DNA of 64,000 bases. Source: Epiperipatus broadwayi. Taxonomy: Eukaryota; Onychophora; Udeonychophora; Euonychophora; Peripatidae. Of the stretch, positions 30,301-40,811 are shown piece by piece. Where the stretch lies: the NCBI GenBank assembly GCA_028023455.1, contig JAQFVV010012573.1, positions 1,548,815 through 1,612,814 on the forward strand, read 5' to 3'. Under the pieces are notes generated by a model. The model saw nothing but the letters and a program-made list of their open reading frames with translations, had not been told where the DNA came from and did no database searches. The position numbers and the translations under genes were made by a program. Each line of letters opens with the position of its first letter. Position 1 is the first letter of the stretch.

Positions 30301-30567
30301 ATAACGTGACTGTGTGCGAGATGAGAAATGAGATTCAATATATATATATATATCAGTTTAGTATCACACAGATTAATTGTAATAAATTTTAAAAACACAG
30401 CTGACTATAGGCAATTTTAAAGTTCAGTATAATTTGAATGTAACTAACTATTTTACCATCATGCTAAAGATCAGAACGTTTATCCAATATATTATATTAA
30501 ATCCTTGTAATAGCGACATATTTGAAAGATTTATTGCATACAAGTCATTCCTTTCTATAATGATTTC

Positions 30568-30568
<1 letters not shown>

Positions 30569-30629
<61 letters not shown>
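30569..30629. repeat. (TA)n microsatellite
   Basis: AT dinucleotide array with one AA interruption near 30600. Confidence 0.9.
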
Positions 30630-30632
<3 letters not shown>

Positions 30633-31980
30633 TATAGAGAAAAAGGTTAATAAACTATGGCATATAGACATTGTAATACTTTTACAGAAATACTTAAGAA
30701 AATATTTTACAGTTAAGTTTATAAAACTATACTTGTTATTGCTGTTGTTTCAGTTGTTTAATGCATTGGTATTTTATTATGTATTTAATAAACATAATTT
30801 ACAATCACTTGAATCAGTATTTCATTGGAAGATTAAACTACTCCTCAAATATCGGGTTTTATATTTTATTCATTAATTTTACTATTTTATTATTATTGCT
30901 TTTTTGTTAGTTTTGATATTTTATTTTAAAATTATATATATATATGTATCCACTTACTGTATCCATAATTTAATCTGATTTGAATAGTAGTGAAAACATA
31001 GAGAATTTTTTTCAAATAGCTGAGGATAAGCAAGCTTAGAATTTTTTTTCAAGTCAGCTTAGTAAGCTTCACAATACTAGCGATAAGTGCTGAGTTTAAA
31101 AAAATTATATATTCAAATAATAAGCTGCATATATTTTGAAACGATAAAATTACTAATTTGTAAATATAAATTTGTTAGCTATAAACGTAAAGAAATATAG
31201 AAAATAATGATGATAATGGTAATAAGACCGCTGGGAATATGTTGAAATATGTAACGTAATTATAATAAATTATTTGGAGAGAAAAAAATTATTTCAGTTT
31301 CATTTATCTAAATTTGATCAGTTTAATTATACAGATTACTTAAATGCTAACTGATTTCTGATTATAAGAGTATTTTTTCTGACGTTGATTTTTTCTACTT
31401 ATCAATAGTGCTTTAATTATTGTGATGATTAAATTATTCAATATATTGCTGATTGTCTTTTCCTTATTGCCAACTTTTCCAAAAATATATTTTCTAATGA
31501 ATTGGATATTTTCATAATAATACCAAAATAAGATTGCATGCAACCTGCCATTTTTTGTATACATCCCGATTTAATCTTTTCTTCTCTTATCCAATTTTCA
31601 AATTTGTAGAAAATTTTATGAATATCTATAATTTAATAATCACTTGATTTTCGTTTTCAAAGATATTTATTTCTACATACAAAAATATTTTTTGAAGTAC
31701 TAATCTAATGACTATTGGATTCTTTATAGATAATGAATGATTTAAGGAAGCAGAAACTCTCAGCTATTGCTTTATCTTCATTGTCAAGTTTAAACTAAAC
31801 TGTTGATCCAGTTGATAAACACCTATAAATGCATATAGATATAAAAAATACTTTAGTTTCAATAATTATAAAAGTTTAAATGTAGATCTAAGCTATATAT
31901 ATATATATATATAGCTATAGATATATATACTTGTAATGCTTGTATATGTTCGTTATATATATATATATATATATATATAA
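30630..31980. other. AT-rich flank of the PLE nest
   Basis: No gene recognised. TA arrays at about 31895-31918 and 31955-31979 border the left end of PLE-A. Confidence 0.45.
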
Positions 31981-32801
31981 ACATTACAAGCATAAAGCTA
32001 AACTAGTCAATATAAAATCAAAACTACCCCAAATCCAAAATTAAACCAGACCAGCATAAAAATAATATTAAAACACAACCTAGATTTCACTGTTACAAGC
32101 AAACTTCTCAAGTGTAAAGAACTACAAAAACTATACAATATATATAATATTAAAAACTACCCACAAATCCATTCACTTCCCATCCACCCTTAATATTAAA
32201 AGAACTCTTAAATAAGTTAATTGCTTCCGAATAATAAATTTTCAATAATAAAGAATTCTTAATTCTTCTTTTGATTTCATTTCTCTCAAAGAAGACAACC
32301 TTAGCTTCATCAAAATCAATAGTGTGGCCTGTATCTTTTTCATGCACATACAAAGCAGAACTAAGATATCTATTTTTAACTCTACTTTTATGAACCTTTA
32401 TTCTTTCATATAAACTCAAACTACTCTGACCTATGTAAACCTTCTTACAATAAACAAGGGATAAAATATACTACACCAGGAATAATCTTTCTATCAAAAA
32501 CTTCTTTTGTATTACTTAATAAATTATTCAATGTAACACCCCTTTTCCAGGCAATTTTCTTATTTCCAAACAATTTACTATTTCTACACACAATTTTATA
32601 AGAAGACAATTTAAATGGCAAAGAAATAAAATCATATTTTTCTTTAACCTTTACATCCTTACAAATATTACTATTAAATAAAATACTTTTAACAAATTTA
32701 TCAGAGTATCCAATACTTAAGTAATCTTTATAAAATTGATATTTCTGAAACAAAGCTACCCCACTAGAATTATTTAATTTAATATTCCTATGACAATAAT
32801 T
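31981..32801 (-). pseudogene. PLE-A RT tail and GIY-YIG endonuclease, inverted partial copy
   Basis: Minus-strand homology to the + copy covers the post-RT linker, GVVYFIPC, YERIKVHKSR and GHTIDFDEAKVV. The coding part is 32150-32785. A 2-bp loss near 32452 (TTGTTTATTGTAAG against TTGTTTATTTTGTAAG in the + copy) shifts the frame inside the endonuclease and removes YIG from the open frame. Nucleotide identity with the + copy is very high, so both arms arose together or recently. Confidence 0.8.
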
Positions 32802-34670
32802 ATTCTTGGTAAAGGCCCTAATTTTGTTTCATTTCATTCAAAAAATTTAGTTTTTGATACAATTTCGTCTATTGAATCTAGTAATTTGAGTGATGAGCAG
32901 AAAGTTGGTATTCAATCGATTTTGAATAAAAGTTTAAAAAGGAAAGAAAAATTTGTTATTAATCCTGCTGAGATTAAACATCTTAAGAATAGGTTAATTG
33001 CTAATGATGTAATCATTTCTCATGAAGACAAAGGTGGTAGGTTTGTTATTATGAAAAAAGATGAATTCAAAGAGAAAATGGATAGAGAATTAAATAATGG
33101 TAAATATATGTTGTTAGATAAAGATCCAGGTAATTTGATTAAAAGAAAATTGATAGATATTATGAAGAAAATGGTTAATTTAAAAATTTTTAATAGAGTA
33201 GATTATTTAAAATGCTATCCTAATGATTTTACATCAGCTAAGATGTTTGTGAATATTAAAATTCATAAAGATGGCTTTTCTTTAAGATTTATTTTTGATT
33301 TTACAGGTAGTATTGTAGAGGGTATTTCTAGATTCTTGAATAATTTTTGAAAACAATTTGTTGATTTTGGTCAGTACACAGTTTCTTCTTCTTTTGAGGC
33401 TTTTGATAAGATTAATAATTTTAAAATAGAAAGTAATTGGGTATTTGGAAGTTTAGATATTGAAAATATGTATCAGTCTGTTAATAGGTTAAGCAGTATT
33501 GATGTTCTTTTGTCTGTATTGATTAAGAAAAGTTCTTTATCAAAAAATAAAATTAAGGTAATTAAAGATTTGCTTTTGTTATTGGAAGATTCTATGTATT
33601 TTACTTATAAAGATAATTTTTATAAGATTAAGGAAGGATGGATAATAGGTTATATTATTTCTCTTTTAGTATGTTCAGTTTATATTAGTTATATGGAAGA
33701 GGAAATAATTATTAAAAAGAATTGTTTATATGTAAAATTATTTGTCAGATATGTTGATGATTGCTTATTTGTAGTTGAGAATGATAAATTGAAGGAATTT
33801 GTAAATGAGTCTAATTGTTTTGATCCTTCTATAAAATTTGTGTTAGAAGGAGGGCGATTAGATTTTGGTAAGTTAAAATGTTTAGCTCTTTTAGTGATTA
33901 GAAATGTAGAAACTAATTGTTTATTGTGCAGTCATTTATTTAAAAGTAAAGAATTAAGATCTATAATTAAACCTGATAGCTATCAGTCTGTATCTCATAA
34001 AGTAGCTGCTTTAAGGAATTATTGTCATAGGAATATTAAATTAAATAATTCTAGTGGGGTAGCTTTGTTTCAGAAATATCAATTTTATAAAGATTACTTG
34101 AGTGTTGGATACTCTGATAAATTTGTTAAAAGTATTTTATTTAATAGTAATATTTGTAAGGATGTAAAAGTTAAAGAAAGATATGATTTTATTTCTTTGC
34201 CATTTAAATTGTCTTCTTATAAAATTGTGTGTAGAAATAGTAAATTGTTTGGAAATAAGAAAATTGCTTGGAAAAGGGGTGTTACATTGAATAATTTATT
34301 AAATAATACAAAAGAAGTTTTTGATAGAAAGATTATTCCTGGTGTAGTATATTTTATTCCTTGTTTATTTTGTAAGAAGGTTTACATAGGTCAGAGTAGT
34401 TTGAGTTTATATGAAAGAATAAAGGTTCATAAAAGTAGAGTTAAAAATAGATATCTTAGTTCTGCTTTGTATGTCCATGAAAAAGATACAGGCCACACTA
34501 TTGATTTTGATGAAGCTAAGGTTGTCTTCTTTGAGAGAAATGAAATCAAAAGAATAATTAAGGAGTCTTTATTATTGAAAATTTATTATTCTGAAGCAAT
34601 TAACTTATTTAAGAGTTCTTTTAATATTAAGAGTGGATGGGAAGTGAATGGATTTGTGGGTAGTTTTTAA
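32802..34670 (+). pseudogene. PLE-A reverse transcriptase + GIY-YIG endonuclease, one nonsense codon
   Basis: A single frame from LGKGPNF to the stop is broken only by TGA at 33348-33350. Before it lie DKGG (about 33025) and NIKIHKDGFSLRFIF (RT fingers). After it come motif A (SLDIENMYQSV) and the catalytic YVDD, residues 95-98 of the frame that starts at 33468. The endonuclease follows: G292VVYF, CxxC (299 and 302), YIG (306-308), R317, H321, GH (342-343) and E366. The element should copy RNA into nicked chromosomal DNA. Motif B is unusual (EGWIIGYIISLLVCSVYI instead of a G.PLSP..NIY type). The N-terminus upstream of LGKG is missing, so the frame's ATG at 32790 lies in the inverted arm and is not the native start. 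Confidence 0.85.
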
Positions 34671-34758
34671 ATATTATATATATATATATCATACCATTGA
34701 CACCTTCTTTGACACTTTATCAATACTTTTATTTTTATTATTTGTATTACACTAACAG

Positions 34759-34785
34759 TTTTGACTGTCTTGCAGTCATCATCAG
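34759..34785 (-). other. PLE-B tail module, minus copy
   Basis: Complement of CTGATGATGACTG, a CAAGA loop and CAGTC, followed by AAAA where the plus copy has GAAA. The G-to-A change fits decay of a CpG. See the plus copy at 38082-38108. Confidence 0.5.
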
Positions 34786-35330
34786 AGCTACAATATTCAA
34801 ACATATAATTATACAATTATTACACTTATCCATATATATATATATATATACATAATTAATACACAATATAAACAAAAATAATAATTATACATTTTAATAT
34901 GATCTTTATAAATAATCATTTCCCATTTTATTATTTTATCTTCTAAATAATTTTATCAATATTTTATATTAATTTATTTTATATCACTTTATTTCATTTT
35001 TTAAATATTATTTAATATAATAATTATAACTTTATCATTTATTTTACTATTTAATGCATATTATTATCATTTTCTTATATTATAAAATCAACTTCTAATC
35101 TTGTCTTATTTTTATTAAATATTTCTATCAATTAACTTTACCCACATTGCAAATTATTATTATTATTAATTTTTTATTACAAAAAATTACTTACTTCTTG
35201 TTGATTCTATTACCAAAACCCAACTGACAAAAAAATTCAAATTTTGTATTTGTTTAACCTCCCTCTATTGTCATTTTCTTTAACTATTTTCTTTCAACCT
35301 TTTCAAATTCTAATTATTACTAACAATTGT

Positions 35331-36060
35331 TTATAAAATTATTGTTCTTACCCTGAAATCTCGATTAAGACTTGGTTTTATACTCTTAATCAAAATTGCT
35401 TCTTTAATTTTTCTATCGCTACTATTATTTGTGTAATTAATCATTTTTATACAATCTTTTTCAAACCTATGACCTGTTTCTAATGAATGCAAATAAACAG
35501 GTGATCTCTTATCATATTTATGCTGAATTAATCTGGTATAAATTGAGTTCTTTGTTTCTCCCACATAATTAGTTTTTATATTTTTACTTTTGCATGATTT
35601 GCATTCAATTTTATATACCCCATTTATATTTTTTTCTACTTTTCTTACATACTTATTATCTAATATATTAAGTATATTCTTCCTTCTTTTATTCACTATC
35701 TTAAACTTTATAACATTATTAAACTTTTTGTTAATTCTAATAATTATTCTATTCATACCTTTTACAATACTGTTATTATAAGTTTTAATACCTATATATT
35801 TATTTTTATCTATTTTATTTTTTCTACTTACTATCCCATTGTTTGTATTAAATTTCTCTTCCAATTTTCTTATATTTTCTTTTATAACTTTTTCTGGATA
35901 TTCATTATCCCTAAACTCTTTAATTATTAATTCTATCTGTCTTCTATAATCTTCCTTATCTGAGCAATAATTCCTAGCTGTATATATTCTTGAATTTACA
36001 CTACTTATTTTATATTTAACATCTATATTTGAATGTCAATTAGTTATATTGCTATCTACA
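35331..36060 (-). pseudogene. PLE-B GIY-YIG endonuclease, inverted partial copy with open frame
   Basis: 177 codons (35864-35331) run open through MEEKFNTNN, the linker KIVNKRRKN, then GVYKIECKSCKSK, NYVGETKNSIYTRL, HSLETGHRFEK and KIKEAILIKSIKPSLNRDF. These are GIY-YIG-type blocks: GVYKI; CxxC; YVG in place of YIG; R; GH; E. Homology continues upstream to 36060 but the RT part is absent. This arm keeps AAA at the codon that is TAA in the + copy, showing the ancestral residue was Lys. Confidence 0.8.
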
Positions 36061-37763
36061 AAGAATGCATTGGTAAAATGAATAAATTGTTGGAAGAGGA
36101 GTATTTTATTAAAATAAAGAAAGATGATACAAAACTAAAAAATGGGAAGATTTATGAGTTAGTAAAAGGATTATATAATAATGGGTTAATGGATAAAAAA
36201 GTATTTGCATTTTTGGGTAATAAAGATTGTGGTATGGGAAGAATTTATGGAGCACCAAAAATATTTAAAGAAGGGGTGCCTTTAAGACCAGTCATAAATG
36301 GTACAAATTCATATTTTGATAAAATATCTAAATGGTTATCAAGTAATATTCTTAAGAAATATATTAATGATAAAAGTAGTTTTTATATTAAAAATAATAA
36401 AGAGTTAATAAATGATATTAAAAGTAAGATAAATGAATATAGTAATTATAAGTTAACTATGGTAAAAATAGATGTAATATCAATGTACACAAATATAAAT
36501 GTGAAAGAAGCAATAGAGTTAGCAATAAAAAGATATAGAGATGATGAAAATAAAGAAATTAAAATACCAATAGAAAAATTGAGAGAAATAATGAGAATTT
36601 GTTGTAAGGATATTACATTTGAATTTAATGGAGAATATTATAAGCAAAATGAAGGATTACTAATAGGAGGGGCATTGAGTGGGGTACTTAGTAATATATA
36701 TATATATATATATATATTACTATCATACCTATATTCCATATATTTATATATATATATATATATATATATGGAAAATATAGAAGATTTAATGATTAATAAT
36801 ACTAATGGTCCAATTTTTATGAAAAGATATGTTGATGATTATTTATTGATTTTCAACAAGAGTCAAAGGCAAATAGATATGTATCTTGAGGAGATTAGTA
36901 GATTGGATAAAAATATAAAATTTACAGTAGAAAAAGAAAATGATAATAAATTATCATATTTGGATATTTTGTTAGAAAAATCATATAAAAATGGTAAATG
37001 CAAGATAGAGACATCTGTATATAAAAAAAGTAATGTAGATAGCAATATAACTAATTGGCATTCAAATATAGATGTTAAATATAAAATAAGTAGTGTAAAT
37101 TCAAGAATATATAGAGCTAGGAATTATTGCTCAGATAAGGAAGATTATAGAAGACATATAGAATTAATGATTAAAGAGTTTAGGGATAATGAATATCCAG
37201 AAAAAGTTATAAAAGAAAATATAAGAAAATTGGAAGAGAAATTTAATACAAACAATGGGATAGTAAGTAGAAAAAATAAAATGGATAAAAATAAAAATAT
37301 AGGTATTAAAACTTATAATAACAGTATTGTAAAAGGTACGAATAGAATAATTATTAGAATTAACAAAAAGTTTAATAATGTTATAAAGTTTAAGATAGTG
37401 AATTAAAGAAGGAAGAATATACTTAATATATTAGATAATAAGTATGTAAGAAAAGTAGAAAAAAATATAAATGGGGTATATAAAATTGAATGCAAATCAT
37501 GCAAAAGTAAAAATATAAAAACTAATTATGTGGGAGAAACAAAGAACTCAATTTATACCAGATTAATTCAGCATAAATATGATAAGAGATCACCTGTTTA
37601 TTTGCATTCATTGGAAACAGGTCATAGGTTTGAAAAAAATTGTATAAAAATGATTAATTATACAAATAATAGTAGGGATAGAATAATTAAAGAAGCAATC
37701 TTGATTAAGAGTATAAAACCAAGTCTTAATCGAGATTTTGGGGTAAGAACAATAATTTTATAA
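36061..37763 (+). pseudogene. PLE-B reverse transcriptase + GIY-YIG endonuclease
   Basis: One frame, broken only by TAA at 37404-37406 (AAA in the minus arm). Numbering from the frame's ATG at 36033, which lies in the inverted arm: RT fingers IYGAPKIFKEGVPLRP (71-86), motif A KIDVISMYTNI (145-155), motif B EGLLIGGALSGVLSNIY (207-223), catalytic RYVDD (265-269) and LSYLDILL (307-314). An insert of about 23 Ile/Tyr/Leu residues from a TA microsatellite separates SNIY from MENIE. The endonuclease (37430-37763) has GVYKI, CxxC, YVGETKNS, TRL, GHRF and IKEAILIK. The N-terminus before KECIGKMNKLL is missing. The sequence is only distantly similar to PLE-A, so it is a separate family. Confidence 0.85.
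36693..36770 (+). repeat. in-frame TA microsatellite inside the PLE-B RT
   Basis: Two TA runs flank a short TACTATCATACCTATATTCC spacer, all between codons for SN and MENIE. Ordinary PLEs read NIYME without interruption. The tract adds about 69 bp, a multiple of three, so the frame survives. Confidence 0.85.
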
Positions 37764-38081
37764 ACAATTGTTAGTAATAATTAGATTAGAAGTTGATTTT
37801 ATAATATAAGAAAATGATAATAATATGCATTAAATAGTAAAATAAATGATAAAGTTATAATTATTATATTAAATAATATTTAAAAAATGAAATAAAGTCA
37901 TATAAAATAAATTAATATAAAATATTGATAAAATTATTTAGAAGAATAAAATGGAAAATGATTATTTATAAAGATCATATTAAAATGTATACTTATTATT
38001 TTTGTTTATATTGTGTATTAATTATATATATATATGGATAAGTGTAATAATTGTATAATTATATATTTGAATATTGTAGCT

Positions 38082-38108
38082 CTGATGATGACTGCAGGAC
38101 AGTCGAAA
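38082..38108 (+). other. PLE-B tail module: CTGATGA, hairpin, GAAA
   Basis: CTGATGA (38082-38088), one extra T, then GACTG-CAGGA-CAGTC and GAAA (38105-38108). Upstream TTGTA and downstream TACAA could add a closing stem. The parts and order are hammerhead-like, but the extra base between the core and stem II departs from the hammerhead consensus, so activity is doubtful. Confidence 0.45.
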
Positions 38109-38231
38109 CTGTTAGTGTAATACAAATAATAAAAATAAAAGTATTGATAAAGTGTCAAAGAAGGTGTCAATGGTATGATATGTTATAATAGAAATCAATA
38201 CATAGGAGAAGAAGAAGTAGAAAATAATATT

Positions 38232-38364
38232 ATATATATATTGTGTAGTTTTTGTAGTTCTTTACACTTGAGAAGTCTGCTTGTAGCAGTGAAACCTTAG
38301 GTTGTGTTTTAATATTATTTTTATGCTGGTCTGGTTTAATTTTGGATTTGGGGTAGTTTTGATT
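38232..38364 (+). mobile_element. PLE-A 3' tail, displaced by the PLE-B insertion
   Basis: Sequence from TTGTGTAGTTTTTGTAGTTC to GGGGTAGTTTTGATT matches the complement of the left PLE-A terminus (about 32022-32140). It ends in a (TA)n array at 38364-38395. Confidence 0.85.
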
Positions 38365-38395
38365 ATATATATATATATATATATAGTATATATAT

Positions 38396-38641
38396 GGGGG
38401 GGGGGGGCTCGAGGGCGCTCCTCTGGGGTGGGAGGTGGGCGTGGTTCAGGAGTTCTCATCAGTCGTATTGCCAGGAAGGGGAATTACTGGGGGGGTCGGT
38501 GGGTGCTCAGTCTCTGGCGTTTTGGAAGTAGGTGGGTGTTTTGGGTTTTTCGTGGTTTGTCAGGGGGGGTGTGGGGGGTTGGGGTTGGGTGGGTTGTGGT
38601 GGGTTTTTTGTGTGTGTGGGGGGTTTGGGGGTGGGTGTGGA
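38396..38641 (+). other. G-dominated island between TA arrays
   Basis: The island opens with 12 consecutive G and continues with many runs of three to seven G and very few C on this strand. It is bounded by (TA)n at 38364-38395 and 38642-38668. G-runs are closely spaced, so G-quadruplex formation is plausible. Gly-rich frames on this strand and Pro-rich frames on the other are composition artefacts. It is unlike anything else in the window. Confidence 0.8.
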
Positions 38642-38669
38642 ATATATATATATATATATATATATATTG

Positions 38670-40811
38670 AATAAATGTTATTTCAACAAAAACACTCACA
38701 CAAGAGCTATTACAGGTTAATTAGAAAAACTTACTTAGCCTCAGGAATTGTCAATTAGCAGTAATATCAAAGGTTAAAGTTTATCTCTATTTACATAGAC
38801 ATTATCTCTTCATTTTTATTCATTATATATATATCGTAATGGTCAACAGAACCTCCCTAATGTAATCTGCCATACCAGGGCACCACCAGGCCATTTGAAC
38901 CTGGAAAATTTATATAGTAGACAGATACGCACAGGAGAGGTTACTCTTATCAAACGAAACACCAGTCACTAGCTCAGGGAAAAGCTGAGCTTAAAATATC
39001 ACACTGTATATTCAAATTAATTCTTAATTTTAAATATTAATAAAACAAAGTACTGCCAAAATTTAATTAGACAAAACATTTTATTATTACACACACACAT
39101 TAAAAAAAATTCTGAAAATTTAAATTAACTAGTGAATATATTTGTTTTGAATTATATGAACAGATGGAAGCATTTAATTGATTTAATACAATTTTAATAA
39201 GCATGAATATGCTACATAGATTATGCATATAACCAACCTAATCCTTTTTAATCTTGGGCTAAAATCCCACATTCAAACCAACACTAGCTTACTGATATAC
39301 CAATGTGACCAATGCAAAATGAGATTATTAGCATAACACAACCATGCTAACAGGAATTTACATTTGTGACATGATATCATTTGAGAAATAAAGAATCATG
39401 GTGGGAAGAAATGAGCATTTCCCCCATGACTATTAATAAACATCACCAACAGACAGGAATGATCCACTTCCCAATTGGTGACACAAAAACAAAATTATTG
39501 AAATCTATATAGAAGAGATGCTCTGCAAAAGGGAATAGTGGTTATTGCCAGCTTACTGTCCCAGGCAGAGCATAAGAAAATCAATAGCATAGAAATACTC
39601 TACAACCATTGACAAACATGATGGCTACACTTGGACCATATGTTCAGGTGGGTATTATGCCCTGTATGCTAACATGGTACAATGAAATGAGTATCTAATG
39701 CACCTACTCAAATTACATTGACATAAAACATCTACATCTATCCACCAGTACTGATTTAACTATGAAATAATTAGCCCCAAATTAACACATCTTAAATTAT
39801 CATAATCTTACAAATCTATGCAGCCATTTATGCCTATTTTAACTTATTAATTTAAAAAAAAATTACGAGAATGGAAATGATAATACTAGCAAACATATTA
39901 AAAGGAAATATAACAAATAATTTAAATTTTTAGTCAGATAAAAAGATTTCTTTTAAAATTAAATGACATTTAAAATTACTACTTGAAAAAGTTTGTATTA
40001 TATAATTAATGTTCATCTTTCATTTAAAACAAAAGTTTATACTTTCCAATGCTGTAGGTAAAATCCATTTTTGCAGTCCTTGATGCATCATGCAATTCAA
40101 TGTTCTTTCCATTTTATATTGTTCTAGGTGGAGACAAGTCCATTGCTGGCCAGTTTCTGGGAACTTCATTCTCTGAAGCCAGCCTCAGCTGCTGCAAACA
40201 TGGAAAATGAAAATTATTGCTGATCCCTACATAGTGGAGATCTGCAATACACTTATAAATATATTTAAAAAAACATGCAATCAGTAAGAGCAATCCAAAT
40301 CTGAATCTCAACTTAAGTTTTTTTTTTTTTACGTCTTTGTAAATTCTTATCAGCAAATTCCAGGATCGATCTTGCCTGGCTTGACTTTTCTCTGTGGACC
40401 TTGTACTTATTTTCATTGGTACTGGTCAGCTTTCTTTAGAGCAGGAACTAAAAATTTTTATCACTACTATTTTTTTAAAATTTATCTCTTATCTAACCTT
40501 ATGCCCAAGGACCTGTTTGCTATTACATCAATATAAAAAATCATTTCCAACCCAAGATTAAAAATAACTAATTAACAGCATTTTTTTAAAAAAAATCTTT
40601 TATATTAAGACAATCTTGTTTTTTAGATTTTAAACTTTAAAGAATTATATAATTAGTTTGCCATCTGTGCATTATATATATTAATTTAAATAAAATTATT
40701 AAATTCTCTTTATATATATATATTTCTACTTGAGATGATTTTATATTTTTTCAATTTTTATTTGAAAGAAATGTAATGGCATATACTTATTCCATTACAA
40801 TATATATTGAA
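38670..40811. other. repeat-derived DNA, no supported gene
   Basis: 38690-38800 (AGAGCTATT ... TTAGCCTCAGGAATTG) recurs diverged at 46318-46430, so it belongs to a dispersed repeat. 38860-39800 is less A/T-rich and may be an old transposon, but no frame is kept. A 100-codon minus frame at 40114-40416 has no recognised domain. Confidence 0.35.

Larger units (their letters stand above)
34690..38222. mobile_element. PLE family B, nested in PLE-A with target-site duplication
   Basis: AATATTATATATATAT-type sequence ends just before 34690 and is repeated from 38225, a duplicated target in PLE-A's 3' UTR. Inside, 34690-36060 is a minus-strand copy of the element's 3' half and 36061-38222 a plus-strand copy. 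ATACCATTGACACC at the left mirrors GGTGTCAATGGTAT at 38163-38176. The plus arm lacks about 205 bp of 3' UTR present in the minus arm (35101-35308). About 45 bp at the right end (38178-38222) has no mirror on the left. Confidence 0.85.
31981..38364. mobile_element. Composite PLE family A, interrupted by PLE family B
   Basis: The left part (31981-32801) is a minus-strand copy of the element's 3' half. It is fused at 32801/32802 to a plus-strand copy that starts near the N-terminal LGKGPNF block. The plus copy's ORF ends at 34670 and its 3' UTR is cut by PLE-B (34690-38222). The missing tail resumes at 38232-38364 and matches the reverse complement of about 32020-32140. The inverted partial copy at the 5' side is a layout known from Penelope-like elements. 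The outer right end merges into a TA array instead of the tail seen on the left. Confidence 0.8.

Noticed and set aside
35590-35781. Hydrophobic + strand frame within PLE-B
   Set aside because: Antisense shadow of the minus-strand endonuclease arm.
32150-38222. CRISPR-like or bacterial group II intron interpretation of the RT genes
   Set aside because: Motif order (DKG block, LYGLPK-type fingers, YVDD, then a C-terminal GIY-YIG with CxxC) is that of eukaryotic Penelope-like elements; no intron RNA domains or spacer arrays are present.
38262-38720. Gly/Trp-rich and Pro-rich frames on both strands
   Set aside because: They are translations of the G-dominated island and TA arrays, open on both strands because stops are A/T-rich.
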